Source: Hymenolepis diminuta
Taxonomy: Eukaryota; Platyhelminthes; Cestoda; Cyclophyllidea; Hymenolepididae
Assembly: GCA_900708905.1 (NCBI GenBank)
Contig: CAADRB010000012.1
Coordinates: 1,161,235 to 1,225,234, forward strand
DNA: 64,000 nt
Reading direction: 5' to 3'
Below the pieces are notes generated by a model. That model was given only the letters and a program-made list of their open reading frames with translations, was not told where the DNA came from and did no database searches. The translations under genes were made by a program, and so were the position numbers. Each line of letters opens with the position of its first letter. Position 1 is the first letter of the stretch. Below are positions 46,401 to 58,334 of the stretch, in pieces.

Positions 46401-49233
46401 ATATTTAAGGTGATGTGATTTCTCTCCAGATCGTATCTTCAGTTCGATCTTTTTATCAAGCAGTATAAGAATAATTACAGAATTTTACGATCATAATCTG
46501 AAAATTATGTTTTTCTTTCCAGTTAACTCTGTTCCGAGAGCAAGCGGAACTCTTCAGGGAACGCCTCATCGAATCGGAACAGGGAGCTGACCGGGAGTAC
46601 AAAATCTGGACGGAGGAACGTGAAGACCTACTTTGCCGAATTGAAGATTCCCGAATTTCAGTTGAACAGTGGTGTATTCGGTTGGCAAATAGAGTAAGTC
46701 TAGATAGTGTAGATGCTCTCAAACTAACCATAAAAATATTTCTGAAATGAATTTTCTGAATTCAGGAAGGAATTGAGGGCCTGAAATCAGAGGAAATCAT
46801 CAATGATATTGTTGCAGAAATGGAGCGCTGGAGAACTTGTCGACAACATATACCAGTTTTCCAAAGAAGGTATTAAACTTTATATTATTTAAATGCTCAC
46901 TTCTTTTATAAAAATAACGAGAATTAATTACAGGGCAGGTTCACTCGAGCGACCGAGTGAACCACAACAACAATTGATACATTAACTTCATCTCACATAC
47001 TACTAGTACTATTTTCAGTAGTGAATCATACTTCCTTCTTAAAGTATACAGATATGATAAATTTGATTGATTCTTCCCTTCCAGGAGTAGCTCAGTTGGT
47101 CCAACGATGGTTGGGTATGTGATATCATATAACTCATACTCTATTGCAAACTAGACGCTTAAGTAGAATTCAGTAGTGCGTTTGCGCGCTCCCTTGCTTT
47201 AAATTTAGAGCTCATTCGCTTGCGCTTCTGAGTTTATTCTATCAGTGTAATTAAAATTATTATTCCTCTAAGTATCGAGTTTGCTATTTCACTTACATCG
47301 GAAAGAAACTTTAACTTTTATGCTTTAAACAATGTGGTGTCTTTACATATTTATAGACACCGAAGAATGGGGAATGGCCACAATAATTAAATTTATCTGA
47401 CAATCGATTGAATTTAACCAGATAATGATCTATTTATCGAGAAATGCCCTTTAATTTTACTGCGCCTTAATCTTAGATATTTGGATGATTTCTAATTAAA
47501 TATTGAATTTAAGACCCACAAGGGGAACAAAATTAAATAAATTTAGACAACGAATACTAAAAACCTAATTGCTGACTATCATGAAGTTTGAATCTTGCAT
47601 ATTGATAAATGTCAATCTTATTCCATTTTAAGTATTTAATACATCTCTGCATGCATATAGATTTGCATGAAAACTTTACGTTTGCTTATTATTAGTCTAC
47701 TAATGTGCCTCTATTTTTCTGTCATTTAAAATGATTGCTTTGATTTATTGCATATTTCATCTAAATTGACCTTAATAAGTAGAATTTTAATTTTGTACGA
47801 ATAAGTTCGATGTTTCACCACCCAATCTTTTATGGAAAGCTTATCCGAATGGGGTCTATATCAGATATTTGATGTTTCCATATATTCTGTCCGATACAAA
47901 GATCATTAATTATGTTTAAAATCGGCAATATTTCCTTCATTTATCGGCGAATGCTCGCTAAATAATATCCATTGCCTTCTCAATTCTACTAGTTACTGCT
48001 TTTGTATGTTAAGGTCACATACTTCAGAAACCCAATCAATGATGGGTGAGAGTATGCTTGGAACACCTGCATCTCAGCCCAAGACGCCCCTATCTGCAAG
48101 TCATAGATCGACCTCTGTGGAATGGTTTAGTCGATCAAGCAATGGTGGCTTCCGTGGAAGCACTGTTAGCTTGGCTGGAGGTGTCAGCTCTTCATTGGCT
48201 CGCAGTGTTACTCCATCTCTACTCCGATGTGGACGATCAGTTTCGCCTGATGTTAGCGTTCGAAAGGTTTGCTTTGATTTTATACTCCAATGAAATAAGC
48301 TGGCGAGATTTAATGTGTATTTGCTTTCTTCAGATTACAAATTACCCCGATCCCACACCTGGCTTCCTCATTCGGTCTCGTCAACCTTCTGTTGACAGTT
48401 TGGGCAGCATTACTGATCTATCCGCAAGGCCATTCACCTCTCCTGGTCAGTATAAAACTTATTTTTATTTGCGTTTTTCAGAAAAATTGACCCAGTTATT
48501 GTAAAATTTTGTAGGAAAGCCACCACTTCGACAACCCATCTCCCCAGCTCGAAGAAAGTTCTTTGAAGAACCATCGGCAGCAATCCCTTCTGAGCCTGGA
48601 AGTCTAAAGGCAGAACCCCTCACTTTCCCCCTTTCCTCTTTTAATGTAATTATCAAACATCCGGCTGAACTTCGTCATGCAAATACGATTGTACCATCAT
48701 CCTCATCTAACACAGAATCCGTTGAAGGTGATTCTCCTCTTATTGCACCAGTTCCTGCAAAGAAAGCCTCAACTCCTTCTGTTCTTTCTCGAATTTCCTC
48801 AAAATTGGCAGGCTCCAAAACTGACTTATCTCGGCATAAAACTCCCCCTAAAGAGAAACGGCAGTCCCCACCAAAAGTAGCTAGTTCGAGCTCCCTTTCC
48901 AAGTCTCCAAAACAGAAAAAGAAGTCGCCCGCTCGAACCTCACCACCGAAGACGACTTCAACATCCACAGAACCAGTTACTTCTGAATCATCTAAGACAT
49001 CCACTTCAACGCCAACAGTCCAGCCTCTAGCTACAAAACATAGAGGATCGGAGATGATTCAAAACATTACATCCAAACTCCATTCGGCAGCAGAAACTTC
49101 GACGAAAACACCAGCCGTTCTAGGTTCTTTATCTGGATCATCTTCTCTGAAGACTTCGAGATCCGCGAGTTTAACCACTCCGTCAATTTCGCCTTCAATC
49201 ATGGCGTTGCGACAGAAATTCGGAGGAAAATAA
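31449..49233 (+). CDS. MTCL/SOGA-family microtubule-crosslinking coiled-coil protein
   Basis: Large cytoskeletal coiled-coil protein. Exons: 31449-31822 (ATG 31452), 33236-33589, 34813-35104, 35973-36179, 38444-38617, 40382-40450, 40526-40747, 40830-40899, 40975-41183, 41255-41420, 41497-41915, 41992-42246, 43699-43878, 43948-44077, 44151-44394, 44464-44677, 44749-45036, 45110-45565, 46523-46693, 46766-46869, 47085-47114, 48014-48266, 48334-48445, 48515-49233. The coding length is 5,709 nt, 1,902 residues; human MTCL1 is of similar size. Domains: a short Cys/His motif CKNCFRTEPEH (C36, C39, H46); a Pro/Thr-rich linker; long heptad coiled coils from about 150 to 1530. Within these, LEAANKTCRILQFKLRKAER (about 353-372) and EELRIAKEVTTRLNNELDIL (from about 408) are close to the SOGA/MTCL core. 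DSSPDSGIGRDSSRDS follows at about 1132-1147, and a Ser/Pro/Lys-rich basic tail (about 1770-1815) fits a microtubule-binding region. MTCL proteins crosslink and stabilise non-centrosomal microtubules. The exon 6 donor could instead be CAA|GTTACA (40432), also in phase. The intron acceptors and phases all agree. Large introns (31823-33235, 33590-34812, 36180-38443, 38618-40381, 42247-43698, 45566-46522, 47115-48013) contain only repeats or nothing seen. Confidence 0.85.
34020..34600 (+). repeat. SINE-like repeat fragments in an intron of the MTCL-like gene
   Basis: The stretch at about 34090-34160 (GAAGAATTCGAATTTCTCAC then CATGAAGGCTACATGATG) resembles the tail of the copy at 5495-5660. About 34340-34400 holds CCAGTAGAGCATGTTGTCAG followed by AAGTTCGAAT, a B-box-like word at tRNA spacing. 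The words CGAAGGCTACATAATGGATG recur at about 34557-34576. The copies are decayed and the boundaries approximate. Confidence 0.4.
38930..39240. other. GC-richer block inside an MTCL-like intron
   Basis: This 300-bp block stands out from its AT-rich intron by its higher G+C and CpG, and by long open frames on both strands (64 codons plus, 112 codons minus). No splice sites place either frame in the host gene and I recognise no protein. It is most likely an inserted repeat of another family, or less likely a nested short gene or enhancer. Confidence 0.35.
42340..42470 (-). repeat. Possible SINE-like copy
   Basis: Read on the minus strand: GAGTTAGGTAAGCAATCACG, then ACCTAGTGCTGGTTCGTGAA, then TGCCC. 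GGTTCGTGAATGCC is B-box-like and GAGTTAGGTAAGC could be a decayed A box. The similarity to the other copies in the window is weak. Confidence 0.3.
43080..43200 (-). repeat. Possible SINE-like copy
   Basis: On the minus strand, GGGTTTGATACCTGTCC (about 43148-43164) resembles a pol III B box, with a GAGCTGGTGACTAAATAACT stretch upstream. It lies in the intron before exon 13 of the MTCL-like gene. The call rests mainly on the B-box-like word. Confidence 0.25.
46934..46985 (+). CDS. Candidate alternative terminal exon of the MTCL-like gene
   Basis: An acceptor (AATTAATTACAG, ending 46933) opens a short exon in the same phase 2 as the constitutive next exon at 47085. It would add RAGSLERPSEPQQQLIH and then TAA (46983-46985). 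Using it would stop the protein at about 1,548 residues, removing the microexon and the whole Ser/Pro/Lys-rich basic tail. The exon contains a perfect 10-bp hairpin (46938-46963). The acceptor and the stop are seen; its use in real transcripts is an inference. Confidence 0.45.
46938..46963 (+). promoter_or_regulatory. Perfect 10-bp RNA hairpin in the alternative exon
   Basis: GGTTCACTCG and CGAGTGAACC are exact reverse complements separated by the 6-nt loop AGCGAC. The stem begins 5 nt after the acceptor AG. A GC-containing stem like this could mask or present the exon to splicing factors. The structure is read directly; a role in splicing is inferred. Confidence 0.5.
47085..47114 (+). CDS. 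30-nt microexon of the MTCL-like gene
   Basis: Flanked by TTCCCTTCCAG and a GTATGT donor, phase 2 to phase 2, it encodes nine residues plus shared codons (SSSVGPTMV). Its text, GAGTAGCTCAGTTGGTCC, resembles the 5' half (D-arm/A-box) of a tRNA gene. It is required to join exon 20 to the long C-terminal exons in frame. Confidence 0.65.
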
Positions 49234-49806
49234 TCAGTCTTATCTGTCAACCAAAATTTCTTTGATCTCAAAGTGTTTCGAATGCATTTCGACTTTGTGG
49301 ACACCGTCCGCTATTTCTAAACCCCCGTCCTTCCTCTCCACTTCTACGCCTTTCAAGCTGTAAAACAGGCTGCAGATTTGCGTTTTCTTTTCTGTTTGTT
49401 TGCGAGGGAACACATTGTAACCAGTTGTGTGAACTGTCTGCCCTCTTCCTCTGAGTAATTTGATTTCATTTTATCTCGTTTGAATGTGTTTGAGCGTTTG
49501 TTTAACTTTTTCGTTTCTTTATTTCAAAATGCATTTCTCAAACAAAGAACTGATGAGTGTTTATTACATGTAATATTTGAAAGATAAACTCTTCATTGCA
49601 ATGTACAACTGAAGATAAGCGTTTAAACATAATTTCCTTTTTGTTAATTAGTCACAAGCCATCGAAAAGGATCTGCAACATGAAAACCCCATCTAGTTTC
49701 TTCCAAATGATTTGAGATCTGCCCCTTATTAACTTTAACCGTCTGTCATTAAACTACTATTTTTCAAATTTGTAATTATCTAAATAGCTTTTTGGCACTA
49801 ACTATA

Positions 49807-49812
49807 AATAAA
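49807..49812 (+). terminator. Candidate polyadenylation signal of the MTCL-like gene
   Basis: AATAAA lies about 575 nt past the stop codon. The 3' UTR in between (49234-49800) is AT- and pyrimidine-rich. An earlier non-canonical signal could be used instead. Confidence 0.35.
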
Positions 49813-52800
49813 AGCTAATTGATATTCAAAATCGTAAGGAACGGCGTTAAATCAAACAACAATTTTTAAAAATGGAACGTCAACAATTCAAGTTAGTTCG
49901 TTAATAAAGAAAGGAGAAGAAGCATTCAATGATTTGTGTCTGCCAAATGGAAAACTTAATGATATCTTACTTTATTCATTTCTGAGTAAAGATCAAATAT
50001 TGTTCCATAATCGGTTACTTGCCATTTAAAAGCGATAATACAGAAATAAGCTATATTTAAATGGATAACACACAGAGAAACACGGCAATAATGAAGAGGA
50101 AAACGAAGTAACCTATCAAATTTTGGTGAAATAAAATAAAATGATTTAAATTAATAGTTGAAATTGTTTAAGTAAAAAATGAAGTATAGAAGGGTAGGTG
50201 AACTAACTTTTTAAAACTTTAATAGGTCTTAGCACGTTGGGAGCCGAATCCAAAGACCTAGAGAATCCGCATCTTACTAGATCGTGGGGGTAAAATTCTC
50301 ACCACCCTATGTCAGACGGCAAAAACCGAGATAGAGCTTAAAGGGTCAAATACAATATTTTACAAGGGGAATTGACTAGAAAATCAAAGAATAAACACAT
50401 GAATATATTCGCATCGCACTAACTGACACAACGGTATGGCAAGTATTTCAGTAATTCTAGTAAAGAAGGAGAGATCGATTGGGCAAGAATGACAAAATAG
50501 TTCCAGCCAGTAGAAAAAACGAAACAAAACCTGAAATTACGAAGAACGGAAGTCAATTACAAATATTACGTTACTAGATCCCACTTCAAGCCAGATCTAT
50601 TTAATCAACGATTAAAATAAGGAAAAACGAATGAACTTTCAATCGTTATGTTAAAATGATATATTCCAGTTAATAGTTTAGACGCGTAACGATTTTTAAT
50701 TTCAGCATTCCATTTGAATCAATCCTCGTAAACAATGCACATGCTATCATCAGACATTTGTATGTGCAAGCTTTTTGCTATTTATCACGCTACATTAGCG
50801 TAAAATGTAATGAATGCAAAATCACGTTTGAATCTTGAAAGCTATATCCACCAAGGTTTGGCATGTTCAGTGTTATTAAATCCTCCCAAATATTTATCGA
50901 TTCCTTCCTATTGGTAACGCATTTGGCTTCAATTTCCCTACATCTCTCTTTAAACTATAACCAGCGTTTAATCAGGCAATTCTTCATTTCATTGTAAGTT
51001 ACAAAGCACGTTTCTACTGAGTATTTGAAAATAAGCCAGCAAACTTGCTAGTCCAAATGGAAGTTTGCAAGTTGGCACACAGAGGGTACCAGCAAGAAGC
51101 TAGCATATCGAGATATATTTATCTCCAAATCCTTTGCCTAGAGGACTGTGATTTTGCCGACAAGATGATTCCTTCCTCCTAACTTTTGTACAGTGTTACA
51201 CTTCTGGGTCTAAATTTCTGTATTTCGTACACCTTATAAGCTTTATGGCCTTTCATATTAACTTGCCTTATCTATGTTATGTTTCTTTTGAAAACTAATT
51301 TAGACCAAACTATCTACATCATTCCTTTCTAAGTAATATGCAGATCTATTTTCTTTTTGCGGATAAGATAATAGGGATTAGAAAAGCAACAGCTAATCTA
51401 AACTAGTGAAACCTAGGCTGCAGCTTTCTTAGTAAAGCTAAGCATGTTCTGAATCTAAATTTTCTCCACTCCACTCTTTACGAACATTCCAAGAGTTTTG
51501 CTGAACGAATCTTATGATGACGATTGTTGATTTATTAATGATAGGAAAATGCCAAATGCAAAAAAAGCTCATTCACTGAAACTGCAATTGATTAACTAAA
51601 TCTAATTTTCGTAACAAACACCGCGAGATGTTCATGCTCACTTAAAACTTTATATCTAAATCTTTATATCAAGATAATTACAGAAACTTTGAGTGTAAGA
51701 CTAGTTAATTAATTTCGATTACGGTGATAAATGAAGTTTTACTGAATCCACTGCTTGAACATTAGTTCAAAGACAGATTAAAATAATTTGAGGCAGTATA
51801 CAAATATTGGAGAAAAAATTAAAACGAGAGGACGAGCAATTAAGAGTTGCATAGTTAGAGGATGATTGAAAGTTGCTTAACCCAAATAACCACTTTAATT
51901 AATCTTGTCCGTCATTTGATTTTATTATATACCTTTTATTATAACAAACCTAGACTAAAAAATGGAAAAGGGAATCCTGATCAAAGAATTCACTGAGCAA
52001 GGAACGTAAATGTCAAAAAAAGGAGAAAAGAGAGTATATTACATGTAAAATCATTCCCAAGTTTTGATCATGTAACCGAGAAATCATCTACTTTAAAAAT
52101 AACGACTGAGGCACCGTTTTAGCAGATCTAGAAAAGAGGAAGATTCATTATTTTAAGCAAATAAAGTAAAACTTTGAGGACCATCTTTCACTCAGTAGTT
52201 GTTTTCTCGTTTGATCTGTAAGCAATCAATGTGCACCACGCATTTTTTCGGACCATAACGATTCAGCCATTTACCATCAATTGCAAGATAAAGTGTGATT
52301 AACCTTGATTTACACGCCGCAATTTCGAAATATAAGACACACTAAGCAACTCTAGTTAAATAAATGTTAAAAATTAAGATTGCCAAACTCATGTCTATTA
52401 AGCATTACTACTTCTATAAAATTTCCTCGTTATGTGAGGCTGTCTTGTAGTTTCGCACTTTTACCTACTTTGGTTGGTCACCTGCCTTCTTCAGATCATT
52501 CCCCCAAAGATTCAAATTAGGCTTACACAAGTGATATTTTCTTTGTTAAATTGCAGAGTACACAACTTTAAGTGCTTTTGAGCAGCTTATTGTAATGAGG
52601 TTATGTACAGAACTAGGGAGGATTAAAATTGACATTAAAAACATGGCGCATCTTAATGAATAATCTACATAATCAGATCCGCCATAACGCTATTTAATCG
52701 AATTTCTAACTTGAATATTATGTGATCATGAACTGCTGTTATTTTTTTCCTGAAAGAACCAAAATTGATATTACTTTATACCAATGACAACTGGAAATAT

Positions 52801-53868
52801 ATTCCTATCAATATTCTTAGGAAGTCAAATCACCGATTTTGGTGAACTTGCATAATTCAAACTGACTCTCGTGCATTGCATTATCGATCATTAACTTTTC
52901 AATACCTGCAATTATGGATATATAAGGCAACCAATATTTGATTTTGACCCAGATCTTTTTATACATTTTCGTTTTCTTAATAAATCTGCCTTTTGGGAAC
53001 TTCTCTTTCCTAATTCTCTCATCATGCTCTCAGCGAACATCCAGTTCTTGTGCAAATAACATTCTAACATATATTAACAATAAGTACAATGATAGCAATT
53101 GAAAGTGCACTCACCTAGATTTGTGGCAGATATAACTGCATTATCTGAAAGAACAACGGCAATAAAATGATTATGACCAAAACACCAAAACCAGGATCTA
53201 ATCTATGTGCACTGTTATAATGGCGTTAAACGTACTCGTCTGCAAAGACAGAAGTCGTGGATTCGAGGTCTATCGATGCAAGCCCAGTGAATGGAATTGC
53301 TATCAGTACCAATTAGGTTCGGTTAACAAAGGGGTTTCCGGAATCCAAGCTTCTAGCTTCGGAGATTCCATGATAATAACTCCTCCATCCAAGATAAGAT
53401 TTGAGAAAATATTTTAATATTTGACACTTACTAATCAATTTTTTCAATGAATAAGACTCGAAGAAATCGAATTTGATCCCTTGGATTGCATTTATCACCA
53501 TGAAAAGCTCTAAATTGATGACATTTATGGGTCGACACATGTCACAATATTTGATAACCTGTTAGTAAAGGCTAAATATTTTCAATAATTAGGAAATTAT
53601 ACAAATCTATTTCACGGGGTTAACTAGAGATCCGATTCCATCTTGAATCAAGCATAAGAAGAAAAAAGGTAAATTTTACAGAGGAGAGTAAGATTATACT
53701 AATTAAAAAAAGTCATTCATAAATAAATCAAATACTCATTGCATATATAAGGGCCGATTTTTGGACAGTAGCACCACATTCTATTCAGAAGACGCGCCTG
53801 TCAAAATTGAGATACAACTAAGTGGAAAGTGATGAAAGCAGAAAGCGGAGGTTAGAGAAGCGAGTTCA
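49813..53868. other. Convergent spacer between the MTCL-like and VDAC genes
   Basis: Four kilobases of mostly AT-rich sequence with no credible open frame. At 50220-50340 there is a GC-richer patch (GTTGGGAGCCGAATCCAAAG, GATCGTGGGGGTAAAATTCTC) that looks like an old repeat. A SINE-like copy occupies about 53215-53350. The VDAC 3' UTR should lie at its right end; no AATAAA on the minus strand was noticed within 150 nt of the VDAC stop. Confidence 0.5.
53215..53350 (+). repeat. tRNA-derived SINE-like element
   Basis: TGGCGTTAAACG (from 53220) serves as A box, and GTGGATTCGAGGTC (about 53261-53274) is a good B box. TACTCGTCTGCAAAGACAGA lies between, and the tail word ACCAATTAGGTTCGGTTAAC (about 53308-53327) matches the tail of the 9700 copy (ACTGGTTAGTTTCAGTTAAT). 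A 70-codon open frame across it is a by-product. Confidence 0.55.
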
Positions 53869-55996
53869 TCACTCGATTTCCACACCGAATCCAACTTGGG
53901 TCTCTTCAGCATCGTTGAAAAGGCCACAGACACAGAAATTGACACCCTCTTTAAGCTGATTTTTTAGGGAGATGGAGACTCGTTGGCAGCTATCTAGCTT
54001 CAATTTTACCAGATTTCTTTTTCTACTGTCTAATGCGTATTGGCAGCCTATGGCCCAGGTATGAGTCGAATCATTGCGATTCCATGTGGTCTGAAAACAA
54101 GGTAGGTCAAGATTGACTACTTAAATGACCATTCAGCAGGTAAAAAAAGAAAGACTTGGTGTTCAATGATAAGTACTAGATAATTTAAATAACATTTTTG
54201 GAGATACTGAGATAAATAGGCGAAATATAAGTTGAAATCAAAAGCAACAGTGACAAAGATATATGAGTATGTTATTTATGAAAAAGTGAAAATTTTAGAA
54301 CCTTACGTGATATTTAAGCAATAAGGAATGCTTTCAGGTGCTTACTAAGAAAATTTTCGTAGCAGACCGCATGTTGTCTTATTACATTATCCAATCCTTA
54401 GTTTAGCAAATATTCTAAGCCGTCCCGATTTCTGTTTTTACACTCATCTGATTGATAACGACTGAATTCGCTTATTGTTTCATACTAGCCCTATATTGTT
54501 TATTAGTGGCTGCAGTTACATAAAATTTAACACCACAGCGCAAGAAGAGAAAATAAATTCAGGCAGAATCCATGTTGAGAAATTGGGGATTGACCCCCCG
54601 CAAAAAATCGCCGGACATTTAACTATTGAACAACATGCCAGGTTAGCGGCACGTTAGGAAATTGAGTAACTGGATGTTCGAAAACGATGTTGGATCGACG
54701 AAACGATTGCCAACAACAATCACTGGTTCAGCAGCAGAGAGCACATAACTTACACTAGGGAAAACTTAAGTTAGCTATTTGTAGTAGGTGATGTGATAAC
54801 TCCACGTAAATATGCATAAGATGCATATACGAACAACTGCATAGTTAGAGCAGCAAACGTAAAACATAGTCATTGTTTCTAAAGACCGAGAAAGTAGGAC
54901 ACCCTTACATGATCTAAAACAGTTCACATGATCTTTACATGGAAGAGTTTACTGGCTTACTCAAGGTGAATTCCAATTTGTATACAGCCTTAAGCGCTTA
55001 AACTGTTGACAGCTGGGATCTCAAGAAATGAAGGTAAATAAACAGTAAGAATCAATGAAAAAATCAAATCAAAACCAATGACTCTGAAACCGATATTGCA
55101 ATATCAACTAGTAATTTCAAATGGTTGCTTTAAAAACTGGGATTTATGAATGCATCTATTGAAGGATTCTGAAATAAAAATTTAGAATAACTATGCATGA
55201 AGGAAAGAGCCAAAAACAATGGTCTCAAAAGTAACTTACTTCAGCGGCGTATTCCAGAGTGTTAGACAGACGTTGATAAACACCAGCAGTAAAAGTTCGG
55301 GCCCAATCTGTGATGACACCATGGAAACCGAAATCGCTGATAGAATATGCAAAGGCGACATCGACGGGTTCTAATTTTTCTTTATTCACTTTATAACCCA
55401 TACTAATACCAACCAGGTAATCCTGATATCTGAGATAAAAGATAGAACATTTATGAGCAAAAATATTCAAATATGGGACAAATAAAAAATTTATACCTAG
55501 CAACTAAAGATAGCCCATAATCAGGGATGAGCGGGCGACAGTTCAGGATAACTTCGTAATTAACATAATCGCCCACATATTCGGATTTCATATTGACTTT
55601 GGTTTTTCTATTAATTGTGATTTTTAAGAAATCTAAGACCTACTTAGTATTGATATCATATAGAGTTCTAATCTTGTGCGTGAGTCCTTCAATTAATTGA
55701 TTTTTCGTACTTACTTCTGCGGATATTGAACCTTTAGAATTCCATTTTTCTTTGATTTCAACAGCGTATTTATTAAAAAACAATGTAGATTCAAATGACC
55801 CATACATCTGAAAAGCATAAATAAAACCATTAATTATTATTACATTCTTGTAACGAAAGGCATTATCGATCCGACCAGTGTATTCATAATTTCCTTCTTT
55901 GCCTTTGTAGGAGAGGAATCTCATACCGAATTCAAAATTTTTTCGAAGAACATCTCGAGCCGCTTTCCCTATGTCAGAATACGGAGGAGGCCCCAT
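53869..55996 (-). CDS. VDAC: Voltage-dependent anion-selective channel (mitochondrial porin)
   Basis: Beta-barrel porin of the mitochondrial outer membrane that passes ATP, ADP and other metabolites. Minus-strand exons: 55996-55844, 55807-55644, 55607-55497, 55429-55240, 54090-53869; 280 codons, 279 residues (VDACs are usually about 283). Seen: the N-terminal helix signature PPPYSDIGKAARDVLRKNFEFG; EIKEKWNS with E71 at the place of the conserved membrane-facing Glu73 of human VDAC1; NQLIEGLTHKI, where the family has G-L-K (Lys replaced by Thr); alternating hydrophobic strands such as VAFAYSISDFGFHGVI; and a C-terminal strand VGFGVEIE. The last exon has four cysteines, three of them in SCQRVSI and NFCVCGLF. 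Introns are 36, 36, 67 and 1,149 nt. The first 36-nt intron has no stop in frame and would be read as twelve extra residues if not removed; the family alignment shows it is an intron. The ATG lies 1 nt after an acceptor (TTTGTAG|A), so the 5' UTR is probably spliced or trans-spliced. Confidence 0.93.
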
Positions 55997-58334
55997 TCTA
56001 CAAATCGGCTAAGAGGCAAATTTTCGACGTGACCTTAACAGCATGAACCATAAAAATCAGAAATTCATTTTAATTTCCAAATGAAGTTATATACAAGTAA
56101 TACTTAATTTTTTATTTAATATATATTTCTTCTGATTGTATAATCAGCATATATTTAACCATCTAAATTAAAAATAAATGTTATGGAAATTTCAATAATA
56201 TCCTTTTCTTAATATCATCAGTATGACATTGAACTTTGAATGATCGGAATGCAAATTAAACTGCCTTCTGGTGAATATATTTTGGAAAAAATATTTGTGA
56301 TATTTTAGCTCCACTATAGGTAGGGCTCACCACAGTTCATAATGGTATCTAACCGCTTTGGATGAAACTCTGAAACTTTCCTATTAGTTTGATACTGTAT
56401 ACTATTTGACTATCGGTTTTACCAAAGTATTCTAAATTTTTTAGCCGAACAGTTTTTCTTGGTGAATCATCAAGATATAATTCTGATCCAGCTCTTTCAA
56501 CTAAAATGTTAAATTGCTTGAAATGATTATTATTACCAATTTAGATAACCACGGTAGAGTTAAGAAGACATGATTAATGGTGGATTCACAAGTTGTACCA
56601 TAATAGTTCTGAACTATTATATGAATGCATAATTTGTTTGCTCACTTAAATATTAACCCTGCGGGAGATAAGTTCATTTTTAGTAAAAGCTCAAAATGAC
56701 GGCACAAAATGTCAGCATGTTTTGGAGAGTAAATAGAAAAACCATAAATAATTTGAATATAGTGGCAATATGAAGAGAGATCGTCAGTGTTTAGTACACA
56801 TAGAACAATGGAAATCTAATCTTATGCAAAGTATCACTGACATAATTCTGCTAGATAGAACAGATGCTAATGGATGACTAGCGATTTGGAACGATAAGAA
56901 GCAGGTGAACCTCGGCTGCTGCATCCAATATAGTAGACCCAAATGTGCGCATGGAAACCCACATAACAGCTGATCATCACACAGGGTCCTGGAAATGTCA
57001 CTCAGCATGTTTGTGGTGGTTTCTCGAATTGTACCCTGTCTTGAATTTAGGACATGAGTATGTCTTATCAAAACCCACTTTGATTATCTGCTCTCTGTTA
57101 AAGCTATTTTAATCAAAACCCCAAAACAGAGCCCCTTTCTGTTTCACCCCAATAAGGTACATCCAATTTCTCTCCCGTCTTTCAAATAAAAGCGTAAATT
57201 GGGGCTCCCAATTTTGCCATCCCAGGTTTTGCAGTTCATAGCTTGATACTGTGGACACTCCGATAAGGAACCCAAAGCGCTAATAGATACCAGATACCAC
57301 TGGACATGACCGACGTCACATGAGGAAGTATTTGTGTATAAATTTCGCATTTTAATCAGTAATTGAAGTGGCTTCCCGGGATTGCTTCGAACTGTTCTAG
57401 CTGTATGAATGACTCGACTTGCTCCTTCTATGCAGTCCTGGTCACCATTAAAATATATCACATTTATTAATCAATTCCTCTTATTTCTAGCTTCGTAGTT
57501 AATTTACGTTGAACCTTGAAACTTTCTGAATATCACGTGATGTTTTGTCACACAATTTATCGAGATATGGCACTATTCTATGTTTTAGTATAAAAAATTA
57601 ATGCAGTCAAATTAAAGATGAGGTATGGTGCCTAAAATCTAATCGATTTCATTTGCATTGTCCTTAACGGAATCCTTAAAACTTGACTCTATTAAAACGA
57701 CCTACCCTGCGCTGTGAATCATTTTAAATCATTTTCACAGCAAAGTAGCTTTTTTTAAATAGTAGGGTGATATGGAAGAGTAAATCCATATATAACTAAT
57801 CACTAATCTCATTTAAAAATAATTTCTGTAATAAAGTTAGGGTCTATTGGGGCTACATCCATCAAATATTTGGAATAAGTCAAGCCACTCATGGCGCCGG
57901 ATCAGCACAGAGGTGGCAAGCAGACCATCTTAATTTATTAATAAGTAAATTTGGTTTATATACAAAATATTTCTTTGTTAGATGTCAATCATGCCTCGTT
58001 GCCGGAGTCTCGGCGTGATGATGGACACCTGTTTAGATATTTGTGTGCAAATAGACAAACACACAGCGGGACCGCCTGTGGACACTGTAGTGGAGATCTT
58101 ATCGTCAGTCCACTATTTCTAATCGCCAGGTGTTAATAGACATCTGCTCCCTATAGTAATTTCATAAATCAAACACTTTAAAACTATTATCGGTCATGAA
58201 AAAATTGTAATATTTATGCAAATAATTCAGTTCCATTCAATTCTTTTATTTTGTCTGACCATTTATGCCTATCTTAATAATAGCCCTCTTCAATAGACAA
58301 AAACAGCCATCATTTCCTTTAACCAGTTTTAATA

